64,000 nt of DNA, from positions 806,001-870,000 of the forward strand of contig CAVYGO010000003.1 of assembly GCA_963768085.1 (NCBI GenBank). The letters run 5' to 3'. The notes under the pieces were generated by a model. That model was given only the letters and a program-made list of their open reading frames with translations. It ran no database searches and was not told where the DNA came from. Both the position numbers and the translations under genes were made by a program. Source of the DNA: Pukyongia sp963768085. GTDB taxonomy: Bacteria > Bacteroidota > Bacteroidia > Flavobacteriales > Flavobacteriaceae. Below are positions 59,656 through 64,000 of the stretch, piece after piece. The stretch's first letter is position 1. Each line of letters starts with the position of its first letter.

Positions 59656-60623
59656 AGTGGAATTATTAGGCCGTTATAGGCAAGATTATATCCCTTTTCT
59701 ATCACCTTTCTATATTCATTGCTGGTGGAATCCAACACTGGGTTTGTATGATTAAAATGAATAAAATGGATCTTTTCTTTTTCTGAAGCAGGCAGGTTGT
59801 CGAACAATTCCATGCTTTCAATGATAAATGGATGTGGTATTTCTGATATATCGCGTGTATTGATCTCATCTCCACTGTAAAAAGTGGCATCAACAAATGC
59901 ATAGTCTACTACCGAAAGCGCCTCTGTTATTGGGATATCCCATTTTTCCCACTTATCGATATCCGGGATGAACAAAACTTTCTTTGAGGGTCCTTCCAGG
60001 AAATACCCTACGGTTTCAGAGTATTCATCCCTGTGTGGAACCAATATAGGTGTAAATGACAAAACCCCACTATTTGTTCGAGCTTCTTTCTTGTGTGTGA
60101 TTTCCTCAAGTATGATGTTTCCTGTGTCGACTAACTGACTCCAGGGGCCATTGGTTTCCAGGTACAATTTCATTCTGGGCATCACATACACCGGGACATT
60201 AGAAGCATTTGCGGCTTCCTTTCCCAGGTACATTAAACCGCTGTAATGGCCAATATGTGCATGAGTCAGGAAAATTCCATCGGGGAGCTCTTTTGCTAAG
60301 CCAGAATACTTTTTAAGAATCTTCAATTGAGTGCTGATATCCGGCGTAGCTTCGATCAGGAAAGTTTTTTCATGATCATGATCGATTATTCCAAGAGAAA
60401 CCACTTTTCTTTTCGGGTCCGGATTTTCAAAGAGGTTCTTGCAGCATTCTTTTTTGCAGGCGATATGTGGGGATCCTGCATCCTGTATGGTACCCAGTAC
60501 AACCATAGACACCCCCGATTTTTCAATTGATTCGGTTAAAATTTTGTCATTGGCCGATGTATCCTGTGCATAAAGACTACCACCAATTAAAGATAAAAGC
60601 GTAAAGAGAGTTAAAATTCGCAT
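59652..60623 (-). CDS. Secreted metallo-beta-lactamase-fold hydrolase (PqqB-like)
   Basis: 323 residues with a signal peptide (MRILTLFTLLSLIGGSLYAQ). The metal motif is LTHAHIGHYSG, i.e. HxHxGH in place of the canonical HxHxDH, followed by VPHRDEYSETVGY and IPDIDKWEKW; the final histidine is in HFIHFNHTNP. A cysteine cluster (HIACKKECCKNL) near residue 55 resembles the start of PqqB-like proteins. The Asp-to-Gly change would remove a ligand of the second zinc, so it may be a one-metal enzyme. Substrate unknown. Coupled to the YitT gene by a four-base overlap. Confidence 0.85.
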   Translation of the reverse strand: MRILTLFTLLSLIGGSLYAQDTSANDKILTESIEKSGVSMVVLGTIQDAGSPHIACKKECCKNLFENPDPKRKVVSLGIIDHDHEKTFLIEATPDISTQLKILKKYSGLAKELPDGIFLTHAHIGHYSGLMYLGKEAANASNVPVYVMPRMKLYLETNGPWSQLVDTGNIILEEITHKKEARTNSGVLSFTPILVPHRDEYSETVGYFLEGPSKKVLFIPDIDKWEKWDIPITEALSVVDYAFVDATFYSGDEINTRDISEIPHPFIIESMELFDNLPASEKEKIHFIHFNHTNPVLDSTSNEYRKVIEKGYNLAYNGLIIPL

Positions 60624-60627
60624 GACA

Positions 60628-61152
60628 TTATTGGCTTACAATAGAAAGATAAGCAGTCCATGGGCCTATCTCATTCTTATATTGTTTGGCCATGACCCGG
60701 CTTATCTGGGCAATATGCCCCAGGTCGTGAACCACCCAGGCACTTAGCAAATTTGCAAGGGTAACCGGGCCCAATGAGGGATGGACACCTTCCCTCCTAT
60801 AATCGGATTCTGAGAGTCCGAAACCCTTAAGTTGTTCCAGGTTTTGATTACGCAGTTGTTTAAATTCCATTATAAGGGCTTCTAATGTTTTTCCTTTACT
60901 TTCTTCAAATTGCGCGAAACGATCATAAGGATGGAAGGTCTTCTGGTCACTGTCGTTCATTATTATGAAAATACGTGGTATCCAATCGGTCCTTTCTCCA
61001 TGCACGAGGTGACCCACAACATCAAAAGGGCTCCAGGTATCGGGGCCCTCGTTGTGTTGTGTCCAGTCATCCGGTAAACCCGATAATAATGATTTCAAAA
61101 CTAAAGGGGTCTTCTCGAGTATTGAGATGGATTTATCGAAGTGGAAGGTCAT
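60628..61152 (-). CDS. DinB-family (four-helix metal-binding) protein
   Basis: 174 residues. The three metal-binding histidines are seen in DVVGHLVHGERTDWIPR (helix 2) and VVHDLGHIAQISRVM (helix 4), the DinB/YfiT pattern of nickel- or zinc-binding thiol transferase-like proteins. TLANLLSAWVVHDLGHI completes the fold. In other bacteria such proteins use bacillithiol or mycothiol as co-substrate. It sits four bases upstream of the MBL gene in the same operon. Confidence 0.88.
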   Translation of the reverse strand: MTFHFDKSISILEKTPLVLKSLLSGLPDDWTQHNEGPDTWSPFDVVGHLVHGERTDWIPRIFIIMNDSDQKTFHPYDRFAQFEESKGKTLEALIMEFKQLRNQNLEQLKGFGLSESDYRREGVHPSLGPVTLANLLSAWVVHDLGHIAQISRVMAKQYKNEIGPWTAYLSIVSQ

Positions 61153-61176
61153 AGAGGTAAATTTTATTTTTTATGG

Positions 61177-61632
61177 TCACACGGATTCTTCGGAAACCGG
61201 CACAGGTTGTTTATGGTATTGGAACAGTTTCGAGGCATCCATGATATTTTGAATTCCATCGAGAGCGCATAACACCTGGACTGCGGCACATAAGCCGTCG
61301 AAAAGCAGGTCACGATCTGAAGGATCCTTTGGTTTGTAATGATCGGGCTTCAAAGGCAATTGATACCCACAGCCACTTAGGAATGCCGCTTCAATTTTAA
61401 GTAATTCGGAAGGGGAATATCCATTGAATTTTCGTCCTAAACGCTCATGGACCAGCCCCACATAGTTAAGCTGTAAAGATCCATGTGTATCGGAAAGATG
61501 TTTCCAGGAATCTTTATTGTCGCAAATATTGCCAACAACGCATTGCATGGCACATTCGGGATGCAGGCGGTTATTTTGAAACGCAGCATAAAGTTTTTGT
61601 ACTGCCCTGTCGAATCGATTTGTAGTGGCCAT
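61177..61632 (-). CDS. Conserved small protein of Flavobacteria (often labelled NqrF-like)
   Basis: Start set at MATTNRFDRAV (24th codon of the open frame; the preceding codons are hydrophobic but not a signal). 151 residues with a histidine/cysteine-rich centre (HPECAMQCVVGNICDNKDSW, HLSDTHGSLQLNYVGLVHERLGRKFNGY). Annotated in other flavobacterial genomes, as I recall, as Na+-NQR subunit F, but none of the ferredoxin or FAD-binding motifs of NqrF is here, so that label is not supported. Conserved Cys-x3-Cys-x4-Cys spacing suggests metal binding. Likely first gene of the operon leading to DinB, MBL and YitT. Confidence 0.6.
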   Translation of the reverse strand: MATTNRFDRAVQKLYAAFQNNRLHPECAMQCVVGNICDNKDSWKHLSDTHGSLQLNYVGLVHERLGRKFNGYSPSELLKIEAAFLSGCGYQLPLKPDHYKPKDPSDRDLLFDGLCAAVQVLCALDGIQNIMDASKLFQYHKQPVPVSEESV

Positions 61633-61794
61633 TGCAATTCTTTTGATATTTGATCTGAAAAAAGATACAAAAAAAACAGTCAAAAAATAGAAGTTTAACA
61701 TAAGCTCAACGAATTGAAAACGCTTGCTACAAAATATGACCGTGCTATCATATTGATTTATTAACTTTCAGAATATTAATCAACTAAAACCAAT

Positions 61795-62370
61795 ATTATC
61801 AAATTATTATTTTCCTTTCTGTTTATTACCCTTTTACTTGTAAGTTGTAATAACGAAACGGAGGCAGAACCGGACAACTCTGCCGAGGTTGCCATTGAAG
61901 CGAATTCGAAAACGGCGTTGGCCAATCTTAATGGGTGGCAAAATGAAAACCTGGACTATTCCATGTATGCCGATGATTTCTACATGTATGAAACCGCCTT
62001 TTCAGCCGAGAAAGATTCTATATCGCTGGATGAGATGAAAGCTTTCGATAAAGAAATGTGGGCGAATTACGATTTTAAAATGTTAATAGAACCTGTATTG
62101 CTTCCAGGTGTGAAACGTGGCGGGACAACCCCTGATGGCTCGGTACGTCACTATATACAGTGGGAGATTACTAAACCTGCCACAGATTCTACGGAGGCAA
62201 CCACTGGTGAAATTAAATTGTATGAATCTTTTTATTCAGTGGTGTCGATCTCGTCATCCTTTTCTTTCTTCATCTGGCGATATCTAATGACCAACCGCAC
62301 TCCTAGCCTGGCAAATAGGATAATTGCAATAACCGTAATTACGTTGAGGGTTGTCATGGGTCGTGATTAA
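61795..62370 (+). pseudogene. Decayed lipoprotein gene (NTF2-like family suspected)
   Basis: In one frame the sequence reads IIKLLFSFLFITLLLVSC, a typical lipoprotein signal, then NLNGWQNENLDYSMYADDFYMYE, DEMKAFDKEMWANYDFKML, GSVRHYIQWEITK and IKLYESFY, as in NTF2/SnoaL-type flavobacterial lipoproteins. But no ATG, GTG or TTG opens the frame: after an in-frame stop at 61777 only ATT or ATC codons could serve. After YESFY (to 62235) the frame runs antisense through a small minus-strand membrane ORF and ends out of register with the family, which I expect to have a further ~45 residues. Both defects suggest a deletion remnant. Confidence 0.6.
62232..62357 (-). CDS. 41-residue single-helix membrane peptide
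   Basis: Short frame starting MTTLNVITVIAIILFARLG and ending KEKDDEIDTTE. It has one clear transmembrane helix (residues ~5-22) and a charged tail, the form of many real small membrane proteins. It lies 64 bases downstream of the DUF6090 gene on the same strand and its stop falls within four bases of the point where the neighbouring lipoprotein remnant loses homology. Too short for composition statistics; support is the plausible topology and position. Confidence 0.45.
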   Translation of the reverse strand: MTTLNVITVIAIILFARLGVRLVIRYRQMKKEKDDEIDTTE

Positions 62371-62421
62371 ATTCGTTGTCGATCGTCTCTTCTGCCCTTT
62401 TAGAATGGCAGAGAATAATTG

Positions 62422-63177
62422 TTATTTATCCAGTTCTTTCTTTAATTCTGTGATGAGCAATTTGGTCTGGTCGTTTAAGTCTTCAAGTAGCTCTATAGCA
62501 TCCATATTGATCCAATAATGGGCCGCTGCGTTACTGATATAAGTTACTTTTTTACTTTTTAATTCACTTGCGAGCGCCTCATTGGGGGATGCCGGGAAGA
62601 GAAATGCTGTGTGTGGCTCAAATTTCATGATATCATTTTCGTGGGTAAAGGGAGCATCCAACGGAAGGGCCCAGCCCACTGCGATCTCAATTCTTTCAGA
62701 CACCTGTACATGCCTCGCATAGTGTTTTACGATGTCTTCGCGTAACCCGGTGTTTGCAATTACTTCCAGATTACCAGTACTGGACAGGTCATCGAAGGTA
62801 GAGGTAGAAGAACTGAAAATAGGATAGATACTGCCATATTTAAAATATTCACTGGCATAATGAATTAGCAAGGAATCGCTTATAGTGTTACTTTTAAGTG
62901 CTACCGAAAAATCCACAACGGTCTCTTTTCCTTTTTCAAGGTCCTTGATACTGGCCGAAAATGTTTCTAAATCCAGTTTATTCTCGGAGAGCAATCTGTT
63001 CAGGTACGACACCTCCTGATGTCTGATCTTTCTGGATTCATTCCAATTGTTAATTTGCAAGGCGATCAATATACCTATAACAACCAGTACAATCTCTCCA
63101 ATGGCATATAGCAGATACTTACTGAATTTATTTTCAGAAATAAGGCGTTGTCGAATATGGCGGAAGAATCGAATCAT
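62422..63177 (-). CDS. DUF6090 protein
   Basis: 251 residues. The N-terminus MIRFFRHIRQRLISENKFSK followed by YAIGEIVLVVIGILIALQINNWNE is the DUF6090 signature: a basic leader, one membrane helix (about 26-44) and a periplasmic helical body of the EVSYLNRLLSENKLDLETF type. Bacteroidota genomes hold many copies, often in tandem; function is unknown. Here a single copy. Probably co-transcribed with the 41-residue frame that follows. Confidence 0.88.
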   Translation of the reverse strand: MIRFFRHIRQRLISENKFSKYLLYAIGEIVLVVIGILIALQINNWNESRKIRHQEVSYLNRLLSENKLDLETFSASIKDLEKGKETVVDFSVALKSNTISDSLLIHYASEYFKYGSIYPIFSSSTSTFDDLSSTGNLEVIANTGLREDIVKHYARHVQVSERIEIAVGWALPLDAPFTHENDIMKFEPHTAFLFPASPNEALASELKSKKVTYISNAAAHYWINMDAIELLEDLNDQTKLLITELKKELDK

Positions 63178-63221
63178 TACATGCCCGGGGGTACTAAGTT
63201 CCTATACACGGGATGGGGATG

Positions 63222-63590
63222 TCAATACAATATATTGTCCAGGATATCGTCAATAATTTGCTCCTTCATATGGAACTTTTCATCGGAAGCGAATATCTGA
63301 TGCATCTCTTTTCGAAGCTCGCCCAGTTCCATCTGCGAATACTCATGCTGTTCAATATTACGCTCTATTTTTTTCAGTCGTTTTGATTCTGAATCCTTTT
63401 TGAATTCCTTATAAATCTTCTCGTAGATTTCCGGATCTACTTTAGACCTTATCAATTTCATTTCATCCTCAGTCACGATATCATCTGCATTTGCACAGAG
63501 CAGATAAATATATGCGTGTAATTCTGCTTTGGTCCAGGGCGTTGCATTTGATTTCATACTTTCATACTTTTTTTGAACGGATTGCTTCAT
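63222..63590 (-). CDS. Helical acidic protein, TerB-like layout
   Basis: Start set at MKQSVQKKYESMK (21st codon). 122 residues, all helix, charged, no signal. The part WTKAELHAYIYLLCANADDIVTEDEMKLIRSKVDPEIY has the acidic D-x-x-x-x-E-D-E loop and spacing reminiscent of TerB, and KFHMKEQIIDDILDNILY closes it. A family is not certain. Its neighbours are DUF6090 and a hydrolase; nothing ties them functionally. Confidence 0.6.
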   Translation of the reverse strand: MKQSVQKKYESMKSNATPWTKAELHAYIYLLCANADDIVTEDEMKLIRSKVDPEIYEKIYKEFKKDSESKRLKKIERNIEQHEYSQMELGELRKEMHQIFASDEKFHMKEQIIDDILDNILY

Positions 63591-63710
63591 GGTTATTCTT
63601 TGGTAAATGTGAGTTTTCCTTAAATTGGTTTCAAATTCCTCGATACACAAAGAAGTTGCGTTTATTCTAAATTGAATAACTGGCAGACCAATGTCTAATA
63701 TACGTTACTT

Positions 63711-64000
63711 TTAATTATTTGTATTCGATTTTTGAGAATCGTTGTTCACATCTTTTATAAACTGAAGGACGCCTTCGAAATATTTTTTCTGGTCGTCGTA
63801 TTGCGAAAAATGACTACCGTTAGGACACAATAAAAAAGTCCCGTTTTGCACTTCTTCCGACATCCATTCCATATATTCGGGATCCATAGTGTCATGGGTG
63901 GCACCAATCATCAACGCGGGAACCTTAATTTCTTTTAACCGTGCAGATACATCCCATCCTTTTAATGAAGCTTCTCCAGTAACTCCAAATTCACTGTAGC
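63711..64000 (-). CDS. Alpha/beta hydrolase, prolyl aminopeptidase-like (C-terminal part, cut by window edge)
   Basis: The open frame enters from the right edge and ends at 63711 after ~95 residues. It contains YSEFGVTGEASLKGWDVSARL, VPALMIGATHDTMDPEYMEWM with the catalytic aspartate, and LLCPNGSHFSQYDDQKKYFEG with the catalytic histidine, as at the end of proline iminopeptidase-type hydrolases. The catalytic serine and any signal peptide lie beyond the window. Confidence 0.8.
   Translation of the reverse strand, partial: YSEFGVTGEASLKGWDVSARLKEIKVPALMIGATHDTMDPEYMEWMSEEVQNGTFLLCPNGSHFSQYDDQKKYFEGVLQFIKDVNNDSQKSNTNN

Noticed and set aside
61177..61632. Na+-NQR subunit F.
   Set aside because: The protein has neither the 2Fe-2S ferredoxin motif nor the FAD/NADH-binding motifs and is far too short.
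62389..62412. TCTGCC...GGCAGA inverted repeat downstream of DUF6090 as terminator.
   Set aside because: No T-run follows on either strand, and the small membrane frame lies directly beyond it.

Overview
The window is a stretch of chromosome from a member of the Bacteroidota, almost certainly a marine-type Flavobacteriaceae; I cannot name the genus. The support is: a PorZ-like type IX secretion (T9SS) gene next to recO, T9SS C-terminal sorting domains, DUF6090 and DUF6249 proteins, an OlsF-type ornithine-lipid synthase, moderate GC, and promoters of the Bacteroidetes form TTTG-N19-TAnnTTTG instead of E. coli -35/-10 boxes. I see no rRNA, tRNA, CRISPR array, insertion sequence or integrase.

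Layout. 1-2.8 kb: cut-off EamA transporter, ArsC-like protein, DUF3298 lipoprotein, then a cystathionine gamma-synthase-type enzyme. 2.9-13 kb: flavobacterial outer-membrane-like protein beside NADP-glutamate dehydrogenase, porZ-recO-TonB receptor, a carboxypeptidase-like-domain protein and a small lipoprotein. 13-22.4 kb: carbon entry (PEP carboxylase, a three-gene biotin-dependent acyl-CoA carboxylase operon, acetyl-CoA synthetase with a porin). 22.4-27.2 kb: membrane protein, methyltransferase, ssb, an ECF sigma/anti-sigma pair, DUF6249 protein and serine hydrolase. 27.2-30.5 kb: a short contractile-injection-type cassette (two tail tubes, sheath, one unknown). 30.5-31.3 kb: a 780-base gap that is not empty: a complete structured non-coding RNA gene (6S-like) and a second promoter-leader-terminator unit before a TPR gene. 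31.9-43.5 kb: CoA-transferase, Rieske/glutamate-synthase fusion, metG-RDD-HDAC operon, DUF1800/DUF1501 pair, LD-carboxypeptidase. 43.6-49.9 kb: yraN, mfd, class V aminotransferase, TspO-like protein, TerB-like protein. 49.9-53.6 kb: a five-gene signalling operon (coiled coil, Roadblock-like protein, orphan sensor domain, Rab-like GTPase, hybrid histidine kinase with a degenerate receiver). 53.7-64 kb: fbp, GNAT, an aspartate kinase split in two frames, OlsF-type acyltransferase, a DinB/MBL/YitT operon, a decayed lipoprotein gene, DUF6090 and TerB-like proteins, and a cut-off prolyl aminopeptidase-type hydrolase.

How the genes work together. Several central-metabolism genes cluster: ppc and the acyl-CoA carboxylase feed C4 acids, acs and the CoA-transferase handle acetate, gdhA assimilates ammonium, fbp drives gluconeogenesis and lysC opens the aspartate family. 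The most interesting non-routine parts are (1) the Ras-like GTPase operon in which the histidine kinase and a free-standing neighbour share the same sensory module, (2) the minimal sheath/tube cassette without baseplate genes, (3) the two small RNA transcription units beside it, and (4) the aspartate kinase cut exactly between its catalytic and ACT parts.
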